The translations under genes and the position numbers were made by a program. The notes beneath the pieces were generated by a model that made no database searches, had not been told where the DNA came from, and saw only the letters and a list, made by a program, of their open reading frames with translations. DNA of 36,443 bases from Myxococcales bacterium. Lineage in GTDB: Bacteria > Myxococcota_A > Polyangia > Polyangiales > Polyangiaceae. This document shows, in pieces, positions 15,743 to 24,221 of this stretch (its first letter is position 1; every line of letters begins with the position of its first letter). The stretch lies in NCBI GenBank assembly GCA_025351875.1, contig JANXVA010000246.1, positions 1 to 36,443 of the forward strand. Reading direction: 5' to 3'.

Positions 15743-16555
15743 ATGGCGTTGCCCGGTCTTGTTGCCTTTGCTTCGCTGAATCTCGGGGCCCGTGCGGTCC
15801 CGATCCTCGCGTCCGTCGTGCTCCACGCCGGAATCGCGGCGGGCCTCGTCGTGTCCGCGGTAGGCCATTCGCAAGCCGCGCGAGCCGCCACGACCGTCGA
15901 GCTGACGATCGACGTCGACCCCCTCGAGCCGATCGCGCCCCCGGCACCTCCGGTGCCCGAGGCGGAGACCGTGAAGAACGTCGCCGCGCCAACGCACACG
16001 CACTCGTACCCCGTCGACCCCTCCCACGATGCGCGGCCTCACGATCCGTCGCTCGCCCACGATCACGACGACGACCACCCTGCGGCCACGCACGAGCCCG
16101 CGGCCGCCGCGCCCACCCTGGTCGCGGAGGCCACGGCGCTTCCACGGTTCGACCTCGGGTCGGGCTCGGGAGCTCCGCTCAGCACCCACGTGGCCTCGCA
16201 AGCTCCGGCGGGCGAGGGATCGCCCGCGCATGTAGGCAATGGATCAGGGGCGGGGACTGACGACGTCGTGCATGCGGCCTCGGCAGTTCAAGTCCCGGCG
16301 CATCTCGTCCAGTCGGTGGCGCCGGCGTATCCGTCGCACGCGCGCGCCGACGACGTCGAAGGCGACGTCGGTGTGGAGATCGTCGTCAACGGCGAAGGGC
16401 GCGTGGTCGAGGCTCGCGTCACGCGGCCGGCAGGTCACGGCTTCGATGCGTCCGCACTGAGTGCCGTGCGCGGCTACCGCTTCTCGGCCGCGCAGCGCGA
16501 CGGCCACGCCGTCCGCGTCCGCATGCCGTGGTCCGTGCAGTTCCGTCTTCGCTAG
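15743..16555 (+). CDS. tonB: Energy transducer TonB, with His/Asp-rich linker
   Basis: A 270-residue protein: N-terminal membrane helix (about 18-42), a Pro-rich stretch (PIAPPAPPVPEAE) and a spacer holding an unusual His-rich run (THTHSYPVDPSHDARPH, then HDHDDDHP), then a C-terminal TonB domain (about 175-270) with SVAPAYPSHARADDVEGDV, VNGEGRVVEARVTRP and SALSAVRGYRFSAAQRDGH, ending VQFRLR. TonB couples proton motive force to outer-membrane receptors. No ExbB/ExbD genes are adjacent. The His/Asp run could bind metal, hinting at iron, nickel or zinc uptake, but that is inference. No clear Shine-Dalgarno precedes ATG 15743. A terminator-like hairpin begins immediately after the stop. Confidence 0.87.
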   Translation: MALPGLVAFASLNLGARAVPILASVVLHAGIAAGLVVSAVGHSQAARAATTVELTIDVDPLEPIAPPAPPVPEAETVKNVAAPTHTHSYPVDPSHDARPHDPSLAHDHDDDHPAATHEPAAAAPTLVAEATALPRFDLGSGSGAPLSTHVASQAPAGEGSPAHVGNGSGAGTDDVVHAASAVQVPAHLVQSVAPAYPSHARADDVEGDVGVEIVVNGEGRVVEARVTRPAGHGFDASALSAVRGYRFSAAQRDGHAVRVRMPWSVQFRLR

Positions 16556-16569
16556 GGGGCTTCGGCCCC
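16556..16569 (+). terminator. GC-rich hairpin with TTCG loop after tonB
   Basis: Directly after the tonB stop (TAG 16553-16555) the sequence GGGGC-TTCG-GCCCC forms a perfect five-pair stem with a very stable tetraloop. There is no following T run, so it is either a weak terminator or an RNA-stabilising 3' end. It is also one of the hairpins of the dispersed element described at 16556-16640. Confidence 0.45.
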
Positions 16570-16640
16570 TCGCTTCGCGAGCCTCCCCAGTTCGCGGCTG
16601 GGCCGGCGTGATTCGCCTGCGGCGAGCGGCGCTGGAGACG
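16556..16640 (-). repeat. Dispersed intergenic hairpin element, copy A
   Basis: This intergenic stretch matches, in reverse orientation, the stretch at 26752-26838. A 35-bp core is identical (16598-16632 here, reverse complement of 26759-26793) and similarity continues on one side for about 45 bp with scattered changes. Read on the minus strand it contains successive small hairpins: TCGCC-GCA-GGCGA, CTCGC-GAA-GCGAG and GGGGC-CGAA-GCCCC. In the other copy the stems are kept while a loop base differs (CTCGC-GAC-GCGAG). No ORF crosses it. It resembles REP/BIME or small non-autonomous elements, though its family is not one I know. The rest of this gap to 16764 shows nothing recognisable. Confidence 0.7.
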
Positions 16641-16764
16641 GCGCCGATTTCACGCCTTGGTGGGGCGAGAGGGGTGGCATCGCCAGCAAAGAACGAGGCG
16701 GGAAACGGCGCCGCGCAAGCCACGGCCTACACGGACACGAGCGCGCCGAACCGTCCGGAGATAG

Positions 16765-17223
16765 CTAACCGAGGCGCACGAACGTCACGAGCACGAGCAG
16801 CACCACGACGAGCAAGGCGCCGATGGTGCCCATTGCGCCGTGGTTGCGCTTTCGGCGCTCGATCTCCTCGTCGGCCGAAGCTGCGCCCGACGCGCGGGCG
16901 CGCACGATCTTCCGGGCGTTGAACATCTCGAGGTGACTGAGGACGACGAGCACGAGCACGACGGTCAGCTTGCCGTGCAGCCAGCCCTGCTTCATCAGGG
17001 CGGGGTTCTGCGTGATGAATACGACGCCGCTCGCCATGGAAGCGAAGATCGCCGGCAGCTCGATCTTCGTGACGATGACGGCCGCGAGGCGCTCGTACTC
17101 GTCGCGCAGCACGGCGGCCGTTCCGTCGCGCGCCGACAGCTTCATGATCTGTGTCTGCGCGAAGCCCGCGCCGAGGTAAGCCGCGAACGCGACCAGGTGA
17201 ACGAGGAGCAGCGCCGCAATCAT
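16765..17223 (-). CDS. Small four-helix membrane protein (HemJ/CopD-like)
   Basis: A 152-residue protein with four predicted membrane helices at about residues 2-21, 50-70, 84-101 and 129-150. The second half of the chain reads LMKQGWLHGKLTVVLVLVVLSHLEMF, which resembles the W-L-H-x-K-L helix of the HemJ/UPF0093 and CopD-type haem or copper membrane proteins; His residues in helices 1 (LLVHLVAF) and 3 (WLHGK, LSHLE) could bind haem. A charged loop (RARASGAASADEEIERRKRNHG) precedes the last helix. It is shorter and more divergent than true HemJ, so the function is open. It is divergent from the BNR propeller gene across 46 bp. Confidence 0.7.
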   Translation of the reverse strand: MIAALLLVHLVAFAAYLGAGFAQTQIMKLSARDGTAAVLRDEYERLAAVIVTKIELPAIFASMASGVVFITQNPALMKQGWLHGKLTVVLVLVVLSHLEMFNARKIVRARASGAASADEEIERRKRNHGAMGTIGALLVVVLLVLVTFVRLG

Positions 17224-17269
17224 CGCTCGCACTCTACGTGATCCGCGCCGACGTGTAAGCTCGGCAGCC

Positions 17270-18580
17270 ATGCTCGCGCGGAGTGCTGTCCTCGTCGCCG
17301 CCTCGGCGCTCGCCGCGGGGTTGACGACCGGGACGAGCGCCCACGCGAACGGCCGCTTTCCGGCCTCGAGCGCGATGGTCTTCTCGCCCGCGGACGACGC
17401 GCGCGTCATGGTGCGCACGACGTTCGGGCTGCTCGTCACGAGCGACGGAGGAAGCTCATGGAGCTGGATCTGCGAACGAGCGATCGGCTTCTCGGGCCCC
17501 GAGGACCCGTCGTACGTGGTGACGCGTAGCGGCGCGATCGTTGCGGGTCTGTTCGACGGCCTGCGCGTCTCGCGGGACGGTGGCTGCAGCTGGACAGGCG
17601 TGAAGACGGACGCCACGGTGTTCGTCGACCTGACGACGCGGGCGGACGGGGCGGTCGTCGCGCTCGCGTCGAGCTACGACCGGCACAGCGATGCAGGGAG
17701 CCTCTACAGGACGCAGCTCTGGCTTTCGACCGATGATGCACGCTCCTTCACGCCGCTCGGACCGAGGTTCGACCCGACGCTCCTCGGCGAGACGGTCGAG
17801 GTGGCGCCGAGCGATCCGTCGCGCCTCTATGTCTCCGCGGTGCGAGGCGACGGAGCCGAGCGGCAGGGGGTCGTCCTCGTCTCGACCGACGGCGGAAGGA
17901 CATGGAGTGAGGGACGCTCGATGCTCGCGCCCAGAGAGCTCGCGCCCTTCATCGCCGCGGTGGACCCAAAGCGTGCAGATCGCATCTATCTGCGCACCTC
18001 GGCGTCGCCCGAGACCAGCACGCGACTCCTGGTCAGCGACGACGCGGCGAAGACCTACCGCACGCTGCTCGCCGCGAAGGGACCGCTCCTTGGCTTCGCG
18101 CTCTCGGAAGACGGCGCGAGCGTCAGCGCCGGCGGCCCGGACGACGGGCTCTACGTGGGCGCCCCTGGCGGCGAGCTCACGCAGGTGTCGGGACCGAGGC
18201 TGAAGGTGCAGTGCCTGGGCCGGAAGGGAGATGTGCTCTGGGCGTGCTCGAGCGAGGCGAGCGGCTTCGTCGCGGGCACCTCACGGAACGGCGGAACGTC
18301 GTTCGACGCGCGCTTGCATCTGCGCGACATCGCGGGGCCGCTCGCGTGCCCCGAAGGATCGGCGGTCGCCAAGGAGTGCGGGGTCGACTGGCTCAAGCTG
18401 AGGGGCGAGCTCGGTGTCGGGTCGAGCAGGGAGGGCGCGGGAGAAAGCGCAGACGGCGGAGCGGCGGTCGCGCCAGCAGAGGCTGCGCGCACGCGCGATC
18501 ACGGTGTGTGGTGGGCCGCGATCGTCGCGGCCGTCGGCGCCAGCGCGCTCCTCTTGCGCGCGCGCGGGCGCAAGCGCTGA
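17270..18580 (+). CDS. BNR/Asp-box (sortilin-like) beta-propeller protein with C-terminal anchor
   Basis: A 436-residue exported protein with a Sec signal (about 1-26, ending AHA-N). The mature part carries repeated Asp-box motifs of the S/T-x-D-G-G-x-x-W type: TSDGGSSWSW, SRDGGCSWTG, STDGGRTWSE and the degenerate STDDARSFTP and SDDAAKTYRT, spaced as blades of a BNR/VPS10 propeller. The C-terminus has a Gly/Ala linker, a single hydrophobic helix (WWAAIVAAVGASALLL) and a basic tail (RARGRKR), the plan of a cell-surface sorting tail, but without the Cys of the MYXO-CTERM signal. Five or so Cys in the propeller may form disulphides. Binding partner unknown. Confidence 0.8.
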   Translation: MLARSAVLVAASALAAGLTTGTSAHANGRFPASSAMVFSPADDARVMVRTTFGLLVTSDGGSSWSWICERAIGFSGPEDPSYVVTRSGAIVAGLFDGLRVSRDGGCSWTGVKTDATVFVDLTTRADGAVVALASSYDRHSDAGSLYRTQLWLSTDDARSFTPLGPRFDPTLLGETVEVAPSDPSRLYVSAVRGDGAERQGVVLVSTDGGRTWSEGRSMLAPRELAPFIAAVDPKRADRIYLRTSASPETSTRLLVSDDAAKTYRTLLAAKGPLLGFALSEDGASVSAGGPDDGLYVGAPGGELTQVSGPRLKVQCLGRKGDVLWACSSEASGFVAGTSRNGGTSFDARLHLRDIAGPLACPEGSAVAKECGVDWLKLRGELGVGSSREGAGESADGGAAVAPAEAARTRDHGVWWAAIVAAVGASALLLRARGRKR

Positions 18581-18625
18581 GCGGGCTTGCCCTGAGCGAG
18601 ACCGAGCGACCTGGCCCTGCGCGCG

Positions 18626-20251
18626 TCAGAAGCCGCGGTGGGTGCCGAAGGCGAGGCGGAACGAGTTCACGTTCGCGCCGTGGTCGATCGTCTCCGTGCC
18701 GATGCCGAACAGGATCTCGAACGTGTGGTCGGCCGCGCCGACGCTCTCGACGCCGATGTTTGCCGTGACCCGCAAGAGCTTCGTGTCGAAGTCCTGGAGC
18801 TGCGGTCCGAACACGTTGCCGACGGCCCCCTGGATGGTGCCGTCGAGGAAGACCCAGATCGGCCAGCGGTACTTGAGCGTCGCGATCGCCGCGCTGCGGT
18901 CGACGAGCCGGCCGTAGAGGAAGCCGCGCATCGGGCCGCTGCCGCCGAGCACGACCTGCTCGGTGAAGGGGATCGTCGCGCCCTGCGAGAGGGGCTCGAC
19001 GAACAGCGTCGTGGCCGAGAGGCTGACGGTGCGGTTGTTGTGAAGGTCGAGGAATCCGCCCACCGAGCCGCCGTAGCGGATCCAGTTGTCGGACGCGCGG
19101 CGGACGTTGGAGCCTTCCTCGACCTCCAGCTCGAGGCGCATGCCCGTCTGGTTCTGGGGTCGCGGGTCGCGGGTGTCGACGGTGAACTCGGCGCGCTCGA
19201 ACACGGCCGTGTATCCGTCGAGGAAACCGGGAGGCGCGGGGACGAGGCCCGCATCGATCTGATTGCCCAGAGACGGGCTACCGCAGCACGCGTCGCTGTT
19301 GAAGTCGACGTAGCGCACGCCGCCTTCGATCGTGACGCGGCTGCCCCTCCACCACATCGTCTCGAAGACGGGCCGCGCCTGGAGCTTGTTCTCGCCGAAT
19401 CGAGTGCGGTCCGCGTTCAAGCTCCGCGGACCGAGCCCGTGGAAGATGAAGTCGGGACGATGCACGCCCTCGAGGCGCAGGTCGAAGAAGCCGTCCTTGC
19501 CGATTGGCTGCTTGTCGGCGACCGCTCCCTGGATCCAGTCGGGGCCGAACGTCGAGAAGTGCAACCTCAGGTGATTCTTCGGAGCGAGGAGATCGTCCCA
19601 GAATGCGTAGACGCCAACGCTCGGACGAAAGCCGAGATCGAGGAAGAAGGTCGGGACGATGCCCGCCTTCTTGTCGGGACCGAACGTGAAAAAATTCGCG
19701 ATCGCCGTGGGCCACTGCTTCTGCTCGGCGGTGGTGATCAGCCAGCCGAGGGGGCGGCGGATCACGTACTCGGTGACGAAGTAGAGCGGCGAGAAAATGA
19801 TCCTCGGTACCCAGAGCGCGACGTCGCCGGCGGTTGTCGGCTCGTCACCGCGGCCGTCGTAGTCGGGGACGGCGCGCTTCGCGCTCTCACCGCCCGGGGG
19901 CGGCGGAGGGATCGTGGCGAGGGCGCCCTCGCGACCCTCGTAGCCTGCGGCCACGCCGGGCGTCTTGGAGTCCTTCGCGTCCTTGGAGTCCTTCGCGTCG
20001 GGAGGCTTCGGCGCGTCCGTCGCCGGAGGCGTGTCGGCATCGGGACGGGCGCCAACCGGCGGAGCGGTGTCGGCGGGTGCCGCGGGTGCCGCGGGTGGAT
20101 CGAGCGCGGGCGCGTCGGCAGCCGGGGGTGCAGGTGCGGGTGCAGGCGGCGGCTCGGGCGGTGCTGGCTGCGCGGCCGCAGGCGATGCGCAGAGCGTCAG
20201 CGCCGCGACGAGCGCGCTCCCTCGCAAGACCCGAAAAAACCGCAAGCGCAT
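18626..20251 (-). CDS. Omp85/BamA-like outer-membrane barrel protein with long Pro/Ala-rich N-terminus
   Basis: A 541-residue protein. A signal peptide (to about residue 28, ASPAAAQ) is followed by some 120 residues of Pro/Ala/Asp-rich low-complexity sequence, including a KDSKDAKDSK run encoded by an 18-bp tandem repeat. The rest is a barrel with signatures of the bacterial surface antigen (Omp85/D15) C-terminal domain: RAEFTVDTRDPRPQNQTGMRL, VVLGGSGPMRGFLYGRLVDRSA (the conserved RGF loop) and KYRWPIWVFLDGTIQGAVGNVF. Terminal Phe fits an outer-membrane barrel. POTRA domains are not evident, so it resembles lipid- or protein-exporting relatives such as TamA/patatin-type barrels, not BamA. ATG 20251 is preferred because the signal peptide begins there. 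Confidence 0.82.
   Translation of the reverse strand: MRLRFFRVLRGSALVAALTLCASPAAAQPAPPEPPPAPAPAPPAADAPALDPPAAPAAPADTAPPVGARPDADTPPATDAPKPPDAKDSKDAKDSKTPGVAAGYEGREGALATIPPPPPGGESAKRAVPDYDGRGDEPTTAGDVALWVPRIIFSPLYFVTEYVIRRPLGWLITTAEQKQWPTAIANFFTFGPDKKAGIVPTFFLDLGFRPSVGVYAFWDDLLAPKNHLRLHFSTFGPDWIQGAVADKQPIGKDGFFDLRLEGVHRPDFIFHGLGPRSLNADRTRFGENKLQARPVFETMWWRGSRVTIEGGVRYVDFNSDACCGSPSLGNQIDAGLVPAPPGFLDGYTAVFERAEFTVDTRDPRPQNQTGMRLELEVEEGSNVRRASDNWIRYGGSVGGFLDLHNNRTVSLSATTLFVEPLSQGATIPFTEQVVLGGSGPMRGFLYGRLVDRSAAIATLKYRWPIWVFLDGTIQGAVGNVFGPQLQDFDTKLLRVTANIGVESVGAADHTFEILFGIGTETIDHGANVNSFRLAFGTHRGF
19964..19999 (-). repeat. 18-bp tandem repeat, two copies
   Basis: Two exact adjacent copies of an 18-base unit (19964-19981 and 19982-19999) inside the Omp85-like gene encode the KDSKDA/KDSK part of its low-complexity linker. 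The length is a multiple of three, so copy-number change would lengthen the linker without a frameshift. Confidence 0.8.
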
Positions 20252-20308
20252 GCCGACCAAAGCCTCCGCAACATACCCCAAAGACATTGGCTGCGAGCGA
20301 TTGATTCG

Positions 20309-22660
20309 TCAGCGAGGAGGTCGTGCGATGGATGCACTCGAACGGAGGAGCTCGTCGGCGAGCTCCTTCGTCCCGCGTGCCTCCCTCCCTGCTGCGGCAG
20401 CTCGCTTCACGTCACCCAGCAGCGGGAGGATCACCTCGCGTACGCGAGGCGGGAGCACGACCTCGAGATATTCGTGAGCTGTCCCGCGCAAGCCCGCGTC
20501 TTCCGATCGCATCGCGCGATAGGCGATCGAGAGCGGCTCGCGTTCGAGCGCGAGCCCGAGGACGGAGAAGACGTGTGCGAGCCCTCGATGCAGCTCCTCG
20601 GTCGTAGCTCCGCGCGCTGGGCCACTGTCGCGGTAATGGCCGCCCGCGGCGTGCGAGCGCACGTCGAGCCGCGCCGCCTCGTCGTCATCGTCAGGCGTCA
20701 TCGCGGGCGCGGGGATCGAGTGCAGCACCGCGGCTTCGCTCGCCGAGGTGACCGGCTCACGCCAGCCCGAACGACCGGCGGTAAGCTCGTGGACAGCGAT
20801 GTCGCAGACATCCTCCCGCGCGAAGACGACGTGAGCCTCGTCTTGAATCTGCGCGAGCGCGAGGGCGACCTGCACGCGGACGTCGAACACCGGATCGCGG
20901 AGCGCCAGCAACAGGCCGCTTGCCGCACGCTGCGTGCGACACACCTTGAGCACACGCGGAAGACGGCGCCGAACGCGCGGGTCGACCGCGGGGTCGAGCA
21001 GCGCGTCGAGCAGCTGACCGGTCGCCTTTGGCGCGATCTTCCGTAGGGCGCGCACGGCATCGCGGACGACAGCGTCGTTCGCGAGCAGCGGGATCGCGAA
21101 CGACGCGAGGGAGGCATCGAGCGGGGCCACGAGCGCGGCCTTGATGCGCGCCACGTCACCTCCGCGCAAGGTGGCCGCGCGTGCGACGACCAGGTCGGCG
21201 GGGAGGTCGGGAGGCCAAGCCGGCGCGAGGCTCGCGGGCCCGCCGGGGACTCTCGGGCCGCTGGCCTCGGCGAGGGGCACCGCATCCTTGTCCTTGTCCG
21301 TCTTCGCGCGCTGAAATTGCTCGATGCGCTGGAGGAGCTTCTCGCGATCGAGGAAGGCGGTCGTCTCCGCAAGCGTCTTGCGGGTGGTGAGGTCCTCGGC
21401 CTCATCGTCTCCGAGCGCGACCGCGCCAGATTTCAGGCTCGAAGCGAGCGCGGCCACGTAGCCCTCGTGAAGCCGCGTGGCGACGAGCCAGGCGAGCGCC
21501 GCCATCGCGATCGACGCGATGAGCACCGTGCGCGTCGCGACATCGGTTCCGAAGTGGACGATCACGAGGAGCGCCACGCTCCCGAGCATCGTACCGATGC
21601 GGTCGACTCCGACGTCGATGAGCGTCTTGGTCGCGCGCTTCTTCGCGGTCGGGAGCGGCGTATAGAAGAGCTCGTATGCGGAGCGGTAGAGCGAGTTGCG
21701 GGTGACCGCCTCGCCTCCACGGAGGAGCACCACCGTCCAGAGCTGCGGCGACGCGAGCGCGAGCACCGCGCCGAGAGCGACGGTGAGCGGCTGCGACTTC
21801 ACCGTGCCGGCGAGCCCACGCCACTCGAGCAGCGGTCGGGAGAGCCCGGTCTGCGCGATGAACGAGAGCACGCCGACGATCATGTTGAAGAGCGCGAAGA
21901 AGGCGAGCAGCCGTGGTCCCTTGCCGTAGACCTCGCTTGCGTGAGCGCTGAGCAGCCAGTCGAGAAGCGCCTGGATCACGGCGCCAGCGAGCACGAGGAG
22001 CGCGAGGTCTCGCAGGTAGGGCGTCTCACGGACGATCTTCCAGCCGCCGCCGGCCAGAAGCTCGGGGGCGTGCGCCGCGCTCTGCCTGACGCCTGACATC
22101 AACCTGAGCGCGCCCCACAAGCCGACGGCGTTGATCGCCGCGAGCAGCGCCAGCATCATCGGCACCGAGAGATGGGCCGAGGCTCGCCACACGACGACGC
22201 CGCCGATCACGCCGCCGATCGTGCCACCGCTCGCGATGCGCCCGACCACCTTCTTGGCGACGTGCGGGTCGAAGCGCTCGTTCACGAGCGACCAGAATGC
22301 GCTGACGCTGGCCGAACCAAAAATTGCGGTATGCACGTAGACGGCGATCGCCGCGCCGCGCGCGCTGTGCAAGCTGAGCCACCACTCGGCGAGGAACAGT
22401 ACGGCCGCGCTTCCGAACAGGATGGGCACGAGCCGCGCCGGGCCGTAACGACCGAGCGCACGGGAGATCCCGATGACGGCCACCGACGAGACGAGCGCCG
22501 CTCCGATCATCGCAGCGGGAAGGAGGGCCAGACCGAAGTGCGACAGAAAGAGCGTGTCACGTGTGGCCTTGCCGGCCACGTGCTGGGCGACCAGCGCGCC
22601 TGACGCGATCGACGCCTGCCATACGGCCGCACTCACGTCGCTCTGCGATGCCCCCTTCAT
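20309..22660 (-). CDS. Nucleotide-translocase-like (MFS) transporter fused to HEAT-like repeats
   Basis: A 783-residue protein from ATG 22660. The first 440 residues have about 12 hydrophobic helices and resemble Npt1/Tlc-type ATP/ADP translocases and their MFS relatives (HVAGKATRDTLFLSHFGLALLP, FWSLVNERFDPHVAKKVVGRIASGG, TVVLLRGGEAVTRNSLYRSAYELFYTP in parts). A charged linker follows. Residues about 520-700 are alpha-helical repeats of HEAT type (RDAVRALRKIAPKATGQLLDALLD, LLLALRDPVFDVRVQVALAL). A transporter with such a cytoplasmic scaffold is unusual but occurs in Bacteroidota and Myxococcota. The frame remains open for another 1.4 kb upstream, but that is antisense to the next transporter and is not coding. 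It is divergent from that transporter across 156 bp. Confidence 0.8.
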   Translation of the reverse strand: MKGASQSDVSAAVWQASIASGALVAQHVAGKATRDTLFLSHFGLALLPAAMIGAALVSSVAVIGISRALGRYGPARLVPILFGSAAVLFLAEWWLSLHSARGAAIAVYVHTAIFGSASVSAFWSLVNERFDPHVAKKVVGRIASGGTIGGVIGGVVVWRASAHLSVPMMLALLAAINAVGLWGALRLMSGVRQSAAHAPELLAGGGWKIVRETPYLRDLALLVLAGAVIQALLDWLLSAHASEVYGKGPRLLAFFALFNMIVGVLSFIAQTGLSRPLLEWRGLAGTVKSQPLTVALGAVLALASPQLWTVVLLRGGEAVTRNSLYRSAYELFYTPLPTAKKRATKTLIDVGVDRIGTMLGSVALLVIVHFGTDVATRTVLIASIAMAALAWLVATRLHEGYVAALASSLKSGAVALGDDEAEDLTTRKTLAETTAFLDREKLLQRIEQFQRAKTDKDKDAVPLAEASGPRVPGGPASLAPAWPPDLPADLVVARAATLRGGDVARIKAALVAPLDASLASFAIPLLANDAVVRDAVRALRKIAPKATGQLLDALLDPAVDPRVRRRLPRVLKVCRTQRAASGLLLALRDPVFDVRVQVALALAQIQDEAHVVFAREDVCDIAVHELTAGRSGWREPVTSASEAAVLHSIPAPAMTPDDDDEAARLDVRSHAAGGHYRDSGPARGATTEELHRGLAHVFSVLGLALEREPLSIAYRAMRSEDAGLRGTAHEYLEVVLPPRVREVILPLLGDVKRAAAAGREARGTKELADELLRSSASIARPPR

Positions 22661-22816
22661 CGGCACGGTCAGGCTATCAAGAAGGGAGCTCGCGCGCCGC
22701 GCAGGACGATGCTGCAGAAGCGGCGTTCGGGAGGTGGCCACCGGCGCTCGACTTCCGCTATCGTGCGGGGGTTCGAGCGGCGACGGGCCTCCGCTCACCG
22801 AGAACGAGGACGAGCA

Positions 22817-24193
22817 ATGGCGAACGAACTGAAGCCGCACGACGACAGCCCGGGTTCTTCGAGTCTCATCGTCAAGCTGCTGTCCGTCTTTGCGGTCGTG
22901 CACCCGAGCGAGGTGTTCTCGACGTTGCTCCTCACGCTCGACGGCATCCTGCTGCTCGCGTCCTACTACTTCCTGAAGGTCATTCGCGAGCCGCTGATCC
23001 TCGCTGCCCCCGGCGGCCCGCAGACCAAGAGCTACGCGACGGCGTTCCTCGCCGTGCTCCTCATCTTCGTCTTCTACGGCTACCGCGCGCTCGCGCAGCG
23101 CGTCGATCGCCTGCGGCTCATCACGTACACGAAGCTGTTCTGCATCGGCTGCCTGGTGCTGTTCTGCGTGCTCGGCCACATGGGCGTGAAGATCGGCATC
23201 CCGTTCTTCCTGTGGGTCGGCTGCTACAGCCTGACGATCCTCGCCCAGTTCTGGGCGTTCGCGAACGACATCTACACGCCGGAGCAGGGCAAGCGCGTCT
23301 TCGCGATCATCGGCGTCGGCGCCTCCATCGGCGCGCTCCTTGGCTCGCTGCTCGCGAAGCCCGCGGTCGAGCCGCTCGGCTACTACAACATGATGCTCGT
23401 ACCCGCGGGCGTCTTGCTCGTGTGCCTCCTCATCGTGCGCCTCGTGAATGCGCACGAGACGAAGAGCGAAGAGCGGAAGACGGAAGCCGCGAAGCCGCCC
23501 GGAGGGAAGGGCGGCATGTCGATGATCTTCCAGCACAAGTACTTGATGCTGATCGCGGCCATCATCCTGATGGTCAACCTGATCAACACGAACGGCGAGT
23601 TCATCCTCGACACCACGCTTGCGGCCGTCAAGGAGCAGCGCGGTCTCGACGCCGCGCAGTACAAGGTGTGGCTCGGCAAGTTCAAGGCCGACTACTTCTT
23701 CTGGGCGAACCTGCTCGGCGTGATCTTGCAGCTCTTCGTCACGTCGCGCGTCTTCAAGTACCTCGACGTCCGCGGCGCGCTCTACATCTACCCGCTCATC
23801 GTCATCTGCAGCTACACGGGTATGACCCTCTTCCCCGTGCTGATGATGGTCGAGATCGGCAAGATCACCGAGAACGCGAACGACTACTCCATCTACAACG
23901 CCGCCAAGCAGGCGCTGTGGTTGCCCACGTCGCGTGAGCAGAAGTACGTCGCGAAGCAGGCGATCGACACGTTCGTGGTTCGCGCGGGAGATCTCATCTC
24001 GGGCGGCGTGGTCTACGTCGGCTCCGAGCTCCTGTCGTTCAACACGACGAAGTTCACGATGCTCAACGTCGCGCTCGGCGTCGTCTTCTTGCTCGTCGTC
24101 GTCCGCATGGGGCGCGAGCACAAGAAGCGCACTGCGGAGGCCGCGGCGGAGGGTGGTACGGCGGGCAAAGAGGAGAAGCCTGCCGCCGCATGA
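22817..24193 (+). CDS. Npt1/Tlc-like nucleotide translocase family transporter
   Basis: A 458-residue membrane protein with about 11-12 helices. Family signatures are the opening ASYYFLKVIREPLILAAPGG, the VDRLRLITYTKLFC loop, WVGCYSLTILAQFWAFANDIY, and the late segment NDYSIYNAAKQALWLPTSREQKYVAKQAIDTFVVRAGDLI in parts, which parallels the FxNxxRQALYxPxxRExKYKAKAxIDxxxxRxGD block of ATP/ADP and NTP/NDP antiporters. Free-living bacteria keep such proteins with unknown substrates. ATG 22817 has GAGGA eight bases upstream. The first 16 residues and the last 30 (Lys/Glu/Ala-rich) are soluble. The divergent neighbour is a paralogue with a HEAT-like extension, so the two may work together. Transport of nucleotides is inferred from family only. 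Confidence 0.85.
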   Translation: MANELKPHDDSPGSSSLIVKLLSVFAVVHPSEVFSTLLLTLDGILLLASYYFLKVIREPLILAAPGGPQTKSYATAFLAVLLIFVFYGYRALAQRVDRLRLITYTKLFCIGCLVLFCVLGHMGVKIGIPFFLWVGCYSLTILAQFWAFANDIYTPEQGKRVFAIIGVGASIGALLGSLLAKPAVEPLGYYNMMLVPAGVLLVCLLIVRLVNAHETKSEERKTEAAKPPGGKGGMSMIFQHKYLMLIAAIILMVNLINTNGEFILDTTLAAVKEQRGLDAAQYKVWLGKFKADYFFWANLLGVILQLFVTSRVFKYLDVRGALYIYPLIVICSYTGMTLFPVLMMVEIGKITENANDYSIYNAAKQALWLPTSREQKYVAKQAIDTFVVRAGDLISGGVVYVGSELLSFNTTKFTMLNVALGVVFLLVVVRMGREHKKRTAEAAAEGGTAGKEEKPAAA

Positions 24194-24221
24194 GCCTCAA
24201 CCGAACATCGCGGAGCTAACG

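Noticed and set aside
18583-18592. Short GGGC-TT-GCCC hairpin between convergent genes
   Set aside because: Four-base stem with a two-base loop and no T run; too weak to call a terminator.
22661-24121. Upstream extension of the HEAT-fused transporter frame
   Set aside because: It is antisense to the well-supported transporter at 22817-24193 and rich in His/Asp/Arg with no membrane helices; the transporter fold begins at ATG 22660.
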